A stretch of DNA of 25,389 nt from an uncultured Bacteroides sp. (lineage in GTDB: Bacteria > Bacteroidota > Bacteroidia > Bacteroidales > Bacteroidaceae): the NCBI GenBank assembly GCA_900542985.1, contig UQPQ01000045.1:1-25389 (forward strand), given 5' to 3'. Below, piece by piece: positions 1-7,019 of this stretch (the stretch's first letter is position 1; each line of letters opens with the position of its first letter). The notes under the pieces were generated by a model. The model was not told the origin of the DNA, searched no databases, and was given only the letters and a program-made list of their open reading frames with translations. Position numbers and translations under genes: made by a program.

Positions 1-79
1 TCAACCAAAAGAAATAATGACTTACTGCTATATTTTTTGCACGTGTGGGGAAAATGTGGGGAAAATTCAAGCAAAAGAA
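1..79. other. Intergenic edge with 11-bp tandem repeat
   Basis: No gene is visible here. The unit TGTGGGGAAAA occurs twice head to tail at 44-54 and 55-65, just beyond the terminator that follows the tRNA-Leu gene. The 3' ends of tRNA genes are common integration sites for mobile elements, so this could be an att-proximal or recombinase-binding repeat, but no integrase is visible in the window. The repeat is seen directly; the role is inference. Confidence 0.4.
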
Positions 80-114
80 AAAGCTAAGTATTGGATTATC
101 AAATACTTAGCTTT
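80..114 (-). terminator. Terminator of tRNA-Leu
   Basis: A perfect 13-bp stem (80-92 with 102-114) with a 9-nt loop lies about 9 bases past the 3' end of the tRNA-Leu gene. Read on the minus strand it is followed by TTTCTTTTG. This fits an intrinsic terminator for the tRNA transcript. Confidence 0.8.
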
Positions 115-122
115 CTTTCTTG

Positions 123-206
123 TACCCAGACCCGGGGTCGAACCGGGATGGATGTTACTCCACTGGTGTTTGAGACCAGCGCGTCTACCGATTCCGCCAT
201 CTGGGC
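123..206 (-). tRNA. tRNA-Leu (anticodon CAA)
   Basis: The minus strand folds as a class II tRNA of 84 nt. The acceptor stem GCCCAGA pairs with TCTGGGT, giving a G-U pair at 1-72. The anticodon arm CTGGT/ACCAG encloses loop CTCAAAC, so the anticodon is CAA, reading UUG. A short variable arm of the Leu type (GGAGTAACATCC) is present, and the T arm carries GGTTCGACCCC. The discriminator base is A, as expected for leucine tRNAs. CCA is not encoded; ACA follows position 123. The gene has its own promoter upstream (224-254) and a strong terminator downstream. Confidence 0.96.
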
Positions 207-223
207 ATTTCTCTAATGCGCTG

Positions 224-254
224 CAAAGGTAAGAACTTTTTTTATTCCTGCAAA
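224..254 (-). promoter_or_regulatory. Promoter of tRNA-Leu
   Basis: On the minus strand TTTG (251-254) is followed after 19 bases by TACCTTTG (224-231). This matches the Bacteroides housekeeping promoter form TTTG-N19-TAnnTTTG exactly. It would start transcription about 14 bases before the mature tRNA 5' end at 206. It is the best-matching promoter in the window. Confidence 0.85.
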
Positions 255-335
255 ACAAATCGGGACTTTTTCTTCCAAAAGAATAAAAATATCCTCATTT
301 TCTTCATCAGAAAGACAAAACACATCACTTTATAT

Positions 336-376
336 AAAAAAGAATCTGCAAACCATTGAAAACAGTCTGCAGATTC
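336..376 (-). terminator. Terminator of FKBP lipoprotein gene
   Basis: A 9-bp stem GAATCTGCA (342-350) / TGCAGATTC (368-376) lies 23 bases past the stop codon at 400. On the minus strand it is followed by a run of T (TTTTTTATA). It closes the two-gene FKBP unit. Confidence 0.75.
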
Positions 377-399
377 CTTATTTATATTTTAAAGCTAAA

Positions 400-1263
400 T
401 TACTTTTCGATGCTCAGCAATTCTACTTCGAAAATCAATGTAGAGAAAGGTTTGATGTTACCAGCTTCTCTTGAACCATATGCCAATTCCTGCGGGATAT
501 AAAGTTCCCATTTAGAACCTACAGGCATCATAGTCAAAGCTTCTGTCCAACCTTTGATTACCTGATTAGCACGGAAAGTTGTAGGCTCCTTACGGTCGTA
601 AGAGCTATCGAACTGAGTACCGTCAATCAAAGTACCTTTATAGTGAACTTTTACACGAGAAGTATCGGCAGGCACTTCACCCTTACCTTCTGTAATCACC
701 TTATACTGCAAACCACTTGGTGTAGTCTTAACTCCTTCTTTACCTTTGTTTTCTGCCAAGAAATCTTCGTTCTGTTTCTTGTAGTCAGCATATTTTTCTG
801 CCAATGCTTTTTCTTTGATTGCTTCTGTACGTTCCTGAACATACATTCTTGCAGAATCAGCAGATACAAGTCCTTTTTCTTTTACTGCAGAAATAAAACC
901 TGCCAAGAAGTTTTCTTTGTTCAATTTGTTTACAGAATCACCTCTGAATACCTGATTATTGATGGCGTCAAACATATCACCGCTAATCTGCAAACCAATT
1001 TGCATACCAGCCAAATATGCTTTCTGTTTAGCATCTTCTACAGTAGTACCCTGTTCGATACCTTTGATAAAGTCTGCTACATAAGCAGAATCTACTCCCA
1101 AACGTCCGGTAGCATAGTCCATCAATCCCTGAGAGTTAGTCATACCCAACATATAAGACAAAGTATCTACATCACTTTTCATATTTGCCTTTGGGCCCTG
1201 AGAGCTACATGATGCCAAACCTGCTGCTGCAGCCAGCATCATTATTACTGTACCTTTTTTCAT
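400..1263 (-). CDS. FKBP-type peptidyl-prolyl isomerase lipoprotein
   Basis: The 287-aa product catalyses cis-trans isomerisation of X-Pro bonds. The N-terminus is a lipoprotein signal with lipobox GLASC (Cys19), so it should be anchored in an envelope membrane facing the periplasm. Residues about 30-175 form the helical FKBP N-terminal dimerisation-type domain. Residues about 185-287 form the FKBP catalytic domain, with VHYKGTLIDGTQFDSS, QVIKGWTEAL and IPQELAYGSR all typical of the family. It resembles periplasmic FkpA/Mip chaperones in layout. The gene lies 24 bases downstream of a second FKBP gene on the same strand, and a terminator follows. The catalytic domains of the two proteins are closely alike, which suggests an old tandem duplication with different localisation. 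Start: ATG at 1263, directly followed by the signal peptide. Confidence 0.93.
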   Translation of the reverse strand: MKKGTVIMMLAAAAGLASCSSQGPKANMKSDVDTLSYMLGMTNSQGLMDYATGRLGVDSAYVADFIKGIEQGTTVEDAKQKAYLAGMQIGLQISGDMFDAINNQVFRGDSVNKLNKENFLAGFISAVKEKGLVSADSARMYVQERTEAIKEKALAEKYADYKKQNEDFLAENKGKEGVKTTPSGLQYKVITEGKGEVPADTSRVKVHYKGTLIDGTQFDSSYDRKEPTTFRANQVIKGWTEALTMMPVGSKWELYIPQELAYGSREAGNIKPFSTLIFEVELLSIEK

Positions 1264-1287
1264 TACCTTTTATTTTTATATTTTTAA

Positions 1288-1872
1288 TTATAATACTTCT
1301 ATCAATTCAACCTCGAAAATCAGTGTGCTGTGAGGAGGAATCATTTCTCCGGCACCTTGTGCACCATACGCCAGATCAGAAGGAATATACAGTTTCCATT
1401 TTGCACCTTCCGACATAAGCTGCAAAGCTTCTACCCATCCCTTGATTACCTGATTTACGCCAAATACAGCCGGTTCGCCACGCTTGATAGAACTATCGAA
1501 CAATGTTCCGTCGATCAAAGTACCTTCGTAATGACAACGTACGCGGTCTGTAGCTTTAGGTTTTTTACCGTTTCCTGCAGTAATCACTTCATACTGCAAT
1601 CCGCTTGGCAATGTTACAATATTAGGATTCTTCTTGTTTTCTTCGAGGAATGCTTTTCCTTTAGCAATATTCTCCGCATTCATTTTTTCTTCCAATTCTG
1701 TGAAATACTTATTTACAATTTCACGAGCTTCTGTATGCGTGATAGCTGTCTGGTTTCCCTCTAATACGTCTTTGATAGCCTGTGCAAAGTCGTTTACTTC
1801 AATACCGCGAGCACCCATGCTCAGTAAGTTCTGGCCTATTCCCAGACCAATGGCGTAACTGAATTTATCCAT
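1288..1872 (-). CDS. FKBP-type peptidyl-prolyl isomerase, cytosolic
   Basis: The 194-aa protein starts MDKFSYAIGLGIGQNLL with no signal peptide, so it is probably cytoplasmic, like E. coli FklB. Residues about 1-85 match the FKBP N-terminal helical domain; residues about 95-194 are the isomerase domain, with CHYEGTLIDGTLFDSS, NQVIKGWVEAL and IPSDLAYGAQGAG. It folds proteins by prolyl isomerisation. It is first in a two-gene unit with the FKBP lipoprotein 24 bases downstream; a -7 box lies at 1916-1923. The family call is firm; exact client proteins are unknown. Confidence 0.92.
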   Translation of the reverse strand: MDKFSYAIGLGIGQNLLSMGARGIEVNDFAQAIKDVLEGNQTAITHTEAREIVNKYFTELEEKMNAENIAKGKAFLEENKKNPNIVTLPSGLQYEVITAGNGKKPKATDRVRCHYEGTLIDGTLFDSSIKRGEPAVFGVNQVIKGWVEALQLMSEGAKWKLYIPSDLAYGAQGAGEMIPPHSTLIFEVELIEVL

Positions 1873-1915
1873 GATTGAATTTTATTTAATATATCGTTCT
1901 TTTTAACAAACGTGG

Positions 1916-1923
1916 CAAAGGTA
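1916..1923 (-). promoter_or_regulatory. -7 box for the FKBP pair
   Basis: TACCTTTG on the minus strand matches TAnnTTTG. It lies 43 bases before the ATG at 1872. No TTTG is seen at the expected -33 spacing. The plus-strand sirtuin promoter lies about 45 bases away, so the two units are transcribed divergently. Confidence 0.6.
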
Positions 1924-1968
1924 TCTTTTTTCTTTGAATATGAGCCGCTTTAAGCGATTAAATTTTCT

Positions 1969-1976
1969 TATTTTTG
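1969..1976 (+). promoter_or_regulatory. -7 box for sirtuin gene
   Basis: TATTTTTG matches TAnnTTTG and lies 26 bases before the ATG at 2003. No good -33 element is seen at 19-21 bases upstream. The position supports the start at 2003 over an in-frame ATG at 1934, which would lie upstream of this promoter. Confidence 0.55.
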
Positions 1977-2002
1977 TGTATTATATAAATAAAGGTATAA
2001 AG

Positions 2003-2710
2003 ATGAAAAACTTAGTTGTATTAACAGGAGCCGGTATGAGTGCCGAAAGTGGTATCAGTACATTCCGCGATTCCGACGGACTGTGGGAACGATATCCGGT
2101 AGAACAAGTCGCCACTCCCGAAGGATATGCAGCAAATCCTAAACTGGTAATAGACTTCTACAACGAACGGCGTAAACAATTGCTTGAGGTGAAACCTAAC
2201 CGGGGACACGAGTTACTCGCGGAGCTGGAACAAAACTTCAATGTAACCATCATTACACAGAATGTAGATAATCTGCATGAACGGGCCGGAAGTACACACG
2301 TAGTCCATCTGCATGGTGAACTGACCAAAGTCACTTCGAGTTATCAGCCTAATAACCCGAACTATATTAAAGAGCTTAAGCCCGAACAGTATGAAGTCAA
2401 AATGGGCGATACAGCAGAAGACGGATCACAACTCCGTCCGTTTATAGTATGGTTTGGCGAGGCCGTTCCTATGATTGAAACAGCTATTCATTATACCGAG
2501 CAGGCGGATATCTTCGTTATCATCGGCACCTCACTCAACGTATATCCGGCCGCAGGATTACTGAATTATGTTCCTTATGGAGTACCGGTGTACCTGATCG
2601 ACCCGAAAGAAGTAAAAATCAACTCCGGCAGACAAGTCAATGTGATTCGAAAAGGAGCTTCGGAAGGAGTTTATGAGTTAAAAAAGATTTTATTAAAAGA
2701 TAGACAGTAA
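2003..2710 (+). CDS. cobB: Sir2-family NAD-dependent protein deacylase, class III
   Basis: The 235-aa sirtuin removes acyl groups from protein lysines using NAD. Visible motifs are GAGMSAESGI (9-18, NAD binding), TQNVDNLHERAG (85-96), HLHGEL with catalytic His104, LRPFIVWFGE and GTSLNVYPAAG. Tyr53 and Arg56 in FYNERR match the YxxR pair that marks class III sirtuins such as SIRT5 and E. coli CobB, which prefer succinyl and other acidic acyl groups. The protein has no cysteine at all, so the usual four-Cys zinc ribbon after HGEL is missing; the segment there is short and reads TKVTSSYQPNNPNY. I chose the ATG at 2003 because it starts directly before the Rossmann strand and lies downstream of a promoter box. 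The symbol follows the family name. A rubredoxin gene follows 71 bases downstream. Confidence 0.92.
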   Translation: MKNLVVLTGAGMSAESGISTFRDSDGLWERYPVEQVATPEGYAANPKLVIDFYNERRKQLLEVKPNRGHELLAELEQNFNVTIITQNVDNLHERAGSTHVVHLHGELTKVTSSYQPNNPNYIKELKPEQYEVKMGDTAEDGSQLRPFIVWFGEAVPMIETAIHYTEQADIFVIIGTSLNVYPAAGLLNYVPYGVPVYLIDPKEVKINSGRQVNVIRKGASEGVYELKKILLKDRQ

Positions 2711-2722
2711 ACAAATTCTTTC

Positions 2723-2730
2723 TATATTTG
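2723..2730 (+). promoter_or_regulatory. -7 box for rubredoxin gene
   Basis: TATATTTG matches TAnnTTTG, 13 bases after the sirtuin stop codon and 51 bases before the rubredoxin ATG. It suggests that rubredoxin has its own promoter. No clear -33 element is seen. Confidence 0.55.
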
Positions 2731-2781
2731 TTTTTAGATAAGACAGTATTATTAATATTAACTCAAAAATAAAGATAGATT

Positions 2782-2946
2782 ATGAAAAAGTACATTTGCA
2801 CTGTATGCGACTGGGTATATGATCCTGAAACAGGTGATCCGGAAAGCGGTATCGCACCGGGAACTGCATTCGAAGATATTCCAGAAGATTGGGTATGCCC
2901 CGTTTGCGGAGTAGGCAAGGAAGACTTCCAGGTAGTAGAAGAATAA
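2782..2946 (+). CDS. Rubredoxin
   Basis: This short gene encodes 54 residues starting [18 protein letters not shown]. It has the two rubredoxin knuckles CTVCDWVYD (Cys6, Cys9) and [11 protein letters not shown] (Cys39, Cys42), which bind one iron with four sulfurs. The conserved [18 protein letters not shown] segment links them. Length and spacing equal those of classical rubredoxins. It is a small cytosolic electron carrier; in anaerobes it usually supplies electrons to rubrerythrin or superoxide reductase during oxygen stress. Neither partner is in this window, so the partner is inferred. It has its own -7 box and a strong terminator, so it is probably a single-gene transcript. Confidence 0.97.
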   Translation: MKKYICTVCDWVYDPETGDPESGIAPGTAFEDIPEDWVCPVCGVGKEDFQVVEE

Positions 2947-2962
2947 ATTGCATTATACCACG

Positions 2963-3002
2963 AAACAAGGCTGTTTTCATACGAAAGCAGCCTTGTTTTA
3001 TT
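2963..3002 (+). terminator. Terminator of rubredoxin gene
   Basis: AAACAAGGCTG (2963-2973) pairs with CAGCCTTGTTT (2988-2998). The pairing continues inward through TTTTC/GAAAG to a 4-nt loop, for 16 bp in all. It is followed by TATTTTAT. It lies 16 bases past the stop codon. Confidence 0.85.
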
Positions 3003-3221
3003 TTATACCTTTCCCCTTCTCCTATTACATAAATACAGCACAACCAAGAATAAAATAATTCGGCATTGCCTGCAATCTATAAACAGCGGCGTCGGCTACA
3101 AATTCAGCGACATCGGCCATACAGCCGTCGCCGCCGTTTGTAAAGTCGGCGACGACGATTATAACACTCATCAGCTACCATTGAAATTGCTCACAAGCAA
3201 ATTATCCGAGACAATAGAAAC
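3003..3221. repeat. Gene-free patch with GC-rich imperfect ~21-bp repeats
   Basis: No coding region is supported between the rubredoxin and pnp terminators. Positions 3084-3167 are much more GC-rich than the surroundings. They can be laid out as four imperfect units of 21 bases (3084, 3105, 3126, 3147). Units 1 and 2 both open CAGCG and share TCGGC; units 3 and 4 are looser copies rich in GCC and GAC triplets. An 8-bp perfect inverted repeat CGTCGCCG (3126-3133) / CGGCGACG (3147-3154) is included. Function is unknown. A second intergenic patch at 16904-16976 has a similar period and shares ATCGGCC. Confidence 0.5.
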
Positions 3222-3262
3222 AAAAAAAGATTCCCTAATCGAATACCGATCAGGGAATCTTT
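3222..3262 (-). terminator. Terminator of pnp
   Basis: AAAGATTCCCT.ATCG (3226-3241) pairs with CGAT.AGGGAATCTTT (3247-3262) with one mismatch and a 5-nt loop. On the minus strand a run of T follows (3228 down to 3222). It lies 24 bases past the pnp stop codon. Confidence 0.85.
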
Positions 3263-3285
3263 ACTACACCTATATAAACAAAAGT

Positions 3286-5472
3286 TTATTTCTGCTCTTT
3301 GTTCTGCTGAGGACGTCTTTCACGTTTAGGCTGTCCTTCACCCGCATTCATACCTTCCGGTTTAGGTAACAACACCTTATGAGAAAGTTTGAATTTACCG
3401 GTCTTCGGATCGATATCCAGCAACTTCACATCAATTTCGTCACCTTCTTTCAGACCAGATTCTTCGATTGTTTCCAGACGCTTCCAGTCGATTTCAGAGA
3501 TATGAAGCAAGCCATCTTTACCCGGCAAGAATTCTACAAATGCACCGTAAGGCATTACAGAACGTACCTTACCTTTGTATACTTCACCGATTTCAGGCAC
3601 TGCAACGATACCCTTAATCAAACGCATTGCATCGTCGATAGCCTGTTTATTGTTACCAGAAACTTCAATGCGTCCTACTCCATCTACTTCTTCAATGGTA
3701 ATAGTAGCACCGGTTTCTTCCTGCATACCCTGAATGATCTTTCCGCCCGGACCGATTACAGCACCGATAAATTCTTTCGGAATAGTCATTGTTTCAATAC
3801 GTGGAGCATGCGGTTTCAGTTCTGCACGTGGTTCAGCAATACATTCGGTCAGTTTACCCAAGATGTATTCACGACCTTGTTTAGCCTGAAGCAATGCTTT
3901 TTCCAAAATATCGTAAGTCAAACCGTCGCACTTGATATCCATCTGAGTAGCAGTGATACCATTCTTAGTTCCGGTTACTTTAAAGTCCATATCACCCAAG
4001 TGGTCTTCATCGCCCAAAATATCAGACAATACGGCATATTTTTCTTCTCCAGCATTCTTGATCAATCCCATTGCAATACCAGATACCGGGTTCTTGATAG
4101 GTACACCGGCATCCATCAGTGCCAATGTTCCGGCACATACAGTAGCCATAGAAGAAGAACCGTTTGATTCCAGGATATCGGAAACCACACGTACACTATA
4201 AGGATAATCTGCAGGAATCTGTCCCTTCAGCGCACGCCAAGCCAAATGGCCGTGACCGATTTCACGACGGCCTACACCGCGCTGTGCTTTTGCTTCACCT
4301 GTAGAGAATGGAGGGAAGTTATAGTGCAACAGGAAGCGTTCCTTATGCTGATCGAGTACATCGTCTACAATCTTTTCGTCCAACTTAGTACCCAATGTTA
4401 CAGTACTCAAAGACTGAGTTTCACCACGTGTAAAGATAGAAGATCCGTGAGGACCAGGCAGCGGACTTACTTCGCACCAGATAGGACGGATTTCTGTAGT
4501 AGTACGGCCGTCAAGACGTTTGCCTTCGTCCAAGATGCAGCGGCGCATTGCTTCTTTTTCTACATCATGGTAGTAACGGTCTATCATGCCTTCTTTTTCT
4601 TCAAGTTCTTCTTCAGTAAACTGAGCCTTGAATTCTTCACAAATAGCATCGAAAGCATCCTGACGTTCGTGTTTGTTCTTGTTACCAGAAGCTGCAACTT
4701 CGTATGCCTTTGCATAGCAAGCTTCGTGAACCGCCTTGCGCAAATCTTCGTCGTTTTCTTCGTGGCAGTATTCACGTTTTACAGTCTTGCCCACTTCTTC
4801 CATCAGTTCCATCTGTGCTTTACAGTGTACTTTGATTGCTTCGTGTGCGAAACGCATTGCTTCGAGCAGGTCTTGTTCAGAAACTTCGTTCATTTCACCT
4901 TCTACCATCATGATGTTATCATAAGTAGCGGCTACCATCAAATCCATATCAGCTTTTTCCAATGCTTCGAAAGTAGGATTGATAACGAACTGTCCGTCGA
5001 TACGTGCCACACGAACTTCTGAAATCGGACCGTTGAACGGAATATCTGATACAGCCAAAGCTGCAGAAGCAGCCAGACCAGCCAAAGCATCCGGCATATC
5101 CACTCCATCTGCCGAATACATATTAATTGTTACATATACTTCTGCATGGAAGTTGTCCGGGAACAACGGACGTAATGCACGGTCTACAAGGCGGCAAGTC
5201 AGAATTTCATAATCCGAAGCTTTTCCTTCACGTTTGGTAAAACCTCCAGGAAAACGTCCGAACGCTGAATATTTCTCTTTATACTCCACCTGAAGCGGCA
5301 TAAAATCTGTACCGGGAACTGCATCTTTTGCTGCACAAACAGTAGCCAGCAACATGGTGTTACCCATGCGTAGCATAACAGCACCATCTGCCTGTTTTGC
5401 TAGCTTTCCCGTTTCGAGCGTAATGGTTCTTCCATCACCCAACTCGATCGTCTTAACAATAGGATTGATCAT
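3286..5472 (-). CDS. pnp: Polyribonucleotide nucleotidyltransferase (PNPase)
   Basis: The 728-aa enzyme degrades RNA 3' to 5' by phosphorolysis and can add tails in reverse; it acts as a cytosolic trimer. Order of domains: RNase PH-like 1 (about 10-145, with [20 protein letters not shown]), the helical linker, RNase PH-like 2 (about 325-540, with [13 protein letters not shown] near 436 and the acidic [14 protein letters not shown] near 490 that holds metal ligands), KH domain (about 560-625, with VIGPGGK), then S1 domain (about 630-703, with [20 protein letters not shown]). The tail is basic and Gln-rich ([14 protein letters not shown]). All core motifs are intact and length is normal. It is a single-gene unit with its own -7 box and terminator, and is divergent from the lipoprotein gene at 5698. 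Confidence 0.98.
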   Translation of the reverse strand: MINPIVKTIELGDGRTITLETGKLAKQADGAVMLRMGNTMLLATVCAAKDAVPGTDFMPLQVEYKEKYSAFGRFPGGFTKREGKASDYEILTCRLVDRALRPLFPDNFHAEVYVTINMYSADGVDMPDALAGLAASAALAVSDIPFNGPISEVRVARIDGQFVINPTFEALEKADMDLMVAATYDNIMMVEGEMNEVSEQDLLEAMRFAHEAIKVHCKAQMELMEEVGKTVKREYCHEENDEDLRKAVHEACYAKAYEVAASGNKNKHERQDAFDAICEEFKAQFTEEELEEKEGMIDRYYHDVEKEAMRRCILDEGKRLDGRTTTEIRPIWCEVSPLPGPHGSSIFTRGETQSLSTVTLGTKLDEKIVDDVLDQHKERFLLHYNFPPFSTGEAKAQRGVGRREIGHGHLAWRALKGQIPADYPYSVRVVSDILESNGSSSMATVCAGTLALMDAGVPIKNPVSGIAMGLIKNAGEEKYAVLSDILGDEDHLGDMDFKVTGTKNGITATQMDIKCDGLTYDILEKALLQAKQGREYILGKLTECIAEPRAELKPHAPRIETMTIPKEFIGAVIGPGGKIIQGMQEETGATITIEEVDGVGRIEVSGNNKQAIDDAMRLIKGIVAVPEIGEVYKGKVRSVMPYGAFVEFLPGKDGLLHISEIDWKRLETIEESGLKEGDEIDVKLLDIDPKTGKFKLSHKVLLPKPEGMNAGEGQPKRERRPQQNKEQK

Positions 5473-5509
5473 AAAAAATGTTTTAATGTAAATTCATCAT
5501 AAATACGCG

Positions 5510-5517
5510 CAAAGATA
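5510..5517 (-). promoter_or_regulatory. -7 box for pnp
   Basis: TATCTTTG on the minus strand matches TAnnTTTG and lies 37 bases before the ATG at 5472. A TTTG is present upstream (5534-5537), but the spacing is only 16 bases, shorter than the usual 19. Confidence 0.6.
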
Positions 5518-5641
5518 GGCATTTATATATTAACAAAGGAGGGAATTAGATAAAACTTTCATTTATAATCTGTTTTTATATATTTATTGATGATTTTCAA
5601 GGCAAAAACAGAGGAGAAAAGCAAGAAGAAACAGTAAAAAC

Positions 5642-5671
5642 TTTGTGAAGTCATGAAAAGCCGTATCTTTG
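5642..5671 (+). promoter_or_regulatory. Promoter of DUF4369/TlpA-like lipoprotein gene
   Basis: TTTG (5642-5645), an 18-base spacer and TATCTTTG (5664-5671) form a Bacteroides-type promoter. It ends 26 bases before the ATG at 5698. The remainder of the 225-base divergent region towards pnp holds no further feature that I can support. Confidence 0.7.
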
Positions 5672-5697
5672 CAAATCGAATATAATGAGAACTGATA

Positions 5698-6843
5698 ATG
5701 AAGAAAAATGCTTATATCGCAGCCGCATTGCTGTCGGCAGGGCTGGTTGCCTGCAACAACGAACCTGCTTTTAAAGTAGAAGGTGAAGTAGCACAAGCTA
5801 CAGACAAAATGTTGTATTTTGAACAAACAGGTCTGGAAGGTATCGTAACCATCGACTCCGTTAAACTTAATGACAAAGGTGCATTTTCTTTTTCAGGTGC
5901 ACGTCCCGAATCACCCGACTTTTACCGTTTACGCATCGGAGAGCAGGTAATCAACTTTACCGTTGATTCTACGGAAACCGTCACTATTCATGCCGACTTC
6001 AATAAATTCGCAACCGATTATCAGATTGAGAATTCAGAAAATAACGAAAAGATTAAAGAGCTGGTCCTGTTGCAAGCAAACTTACAGCAGAAAGTCAATC
6101 AATTAGGAAAATCAGGACTTCCCATCGGAGTGGTACAGGACAGCCTGCAACAAATGGTAAATGCCTATAAGGAAAAGGTAAAGAAGAATTACATCTTTAT
6201 CGGTCCTAACAAACCGTATTCTTACTTTGCCCTGTTCCAGCAGCTCAACGGACTGATGATTTTCGACCCGTTGAACGACAAAGAAGACATCAAATGCTTT
6301 GCTGCTGTAGCTACCAGTCTGAACAACATGTATCCTCATGCAGACCGTTCCCGCAATCTGTACAACATGGTAATCAAGGGAATGAAAAATACCCGTACTC
6401 CACAAGCCAAACCTCTGGAAATTCCTGAAGACAAAATACAGGAGGCCTCTATCATTGATATTCCTCTTATGGACATAAAAGGAAATATCCGACATCTGAC
6501 CGATTTAAAAGGAAAGGTCGTGCTGATAGACTTTACAGTGTATGCCAACGCAGCATCGGGAGCACACAATTTGGCACTTCGCGAATTATATCAGAAATAT
6601 GCTTCACAGGGCTTGGAAATCTATCAGGTTTCATTGGATACAGACGAACACTTCTGGAAAACAGCATCCGATAATCTGCCATGGATTTGCGTACGCGACC
6701 CACAAGGACCATACTCAACTTATGCAAACATATATGGAGTAACACAGCTTCCAACAGCTTTTCTTGTGAACCGTGAGAATGTGTTAAGTGTAAGAATCGG
6801 CGAAAAAACCAATTTGGAAGAAGCAATTAAGAAATTATTATAA
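5698..6843 (+). CDS. DUF4369/TlpA-like thioredoxin-fold lipoprotein without CxxC
   Basis: The 381-aa protein has a lipoprotein signal with lipobox LVAC (Cys19). Residues about 25-120 match the DUF4369 beta domain found in Bacteroidetes thiol-disulfide lipoproteins. A helical middle follows, then a thioredoxin/AhpC-TSA-like fold from about 255 to the end. In TlpA/ResA relatives the first thioredoxin helix carries WCxxC after VDFWA. Here the matching stretch is LIDFTVYANAASGAHN (Tyr282-Asn291), and both cysteines are missing. The cis-proline loop is kept (TQLPTAF, Pro352). It is therefore unlikely to be an ordinary disulfide reductase; it may be a binding or scaffold derivative. It has its own promoter; greA follows with a separate promoter. 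Family call firm, function unknown. Confidence 0.88.
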   Translation: MKKNAYIAAALLSAGLVACNNEPAFKVEGEVAQATDKMLYFEQTGLEGIVTIDSVKLNDKGAFSFSGARPESPDFYRLRIGEQVINFTVDSTETVTIHADFNKFATDYQIENSENNEKIKELVLLQANLQQKVNQLGKSGLPIGVVQDSLQQMVNAYKEKVKKNYIFIGPNKPYSYFALFQQLNGLMIFDPLNDKEDIKCFAAVATSLNNMYPHADRSRNLYNMVIKGMKNTRTPQAKPLEIPEDKIQEASIIDIPLMDIKGNIRHLTDLKGKVVLIDFTVYANAASGAHNLALRELYQKYASQGLEIYQVSLDTDEHFWKTASDNLPWICVRDPQGPYSTYANIYGVTQLPTAFLVNRENVLSVRIGEKTNLEEAIKKLL

Positions 6844-6881
6844 TATGTTGAAAAGCATGCTAAAATAGCTCGATTATATAC

Positions 6882-6912
6882 TTGACAGATATTATAAAAA
6901 GACCTATCTTTG
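6882..6912 (+). promoter_or_regulatory. Promoter of greA
   Basis: TTG at 6882-6884 (CTTG, one mismatch to TTTG), a 20-base spacer and TATCTTTG (6905-6912) form a Bacteroides-type promoter. The expected start is near 6916, giving a leader of about 100 bases before the greA ATG. A terminator-like hairpin lies at once downstream (6928-6974). Confidence 0.7.
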
Positions 6913-6927
6913 TCAAAGATACAAAAT

Positions 6928-6974
6928 AAGAAAGGGTTCCGGCATTGTTTACATGTCGGGATTCTTTTTTGTTT
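6928..6974 (+). terminator. Terminator-like hairpin in greA leader (attenuator candidate)
   Basis: Bases 6928-6945 pair with 6953-6970 over about 18 positions, including five G-U pairs in RNA, around a 7-nt loop. The core is CCGGCA / TGTCGG. A T-rich run (TTCTTTTTTGTTT) forms the 3' arm end and tail. It starts about 12 bases after the expected transcription start and ends about 45 bases before the greA ATG. It could end transcripts that read through from the upstream lipoprotein gene, or work as an attenuator releasing a short RNA of about 55 nt. Confidence 0.65.
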
Positions 6975-7019
6975 ATAGGATAGAAAAATTAGTAATAACA
7001 AATAAAAAAGGAGAAAATT

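Noticed and set aside
17..258. Open frames over the tRNA-Leu gene on both strands
   Set aside because: They overlap a tRNA with full secondary structure and have no protein homology.
1934..2002. Longer N-terminus for the sirtuin
   Set aside because: The added residues precede the Rossmann strand without homology, and the -7 box at 1969-1976 would lie inside the coding region.
3379..5022. Long open frames on the plus strand opposite pnp (262 and 258 codons)
   Set aside because: They lie fully antisense to an intact PNPase with all motifs. Their translations are rich in Phe, Cys and His with no recognisable domain, as expected for shadows of a codon-biased gene.
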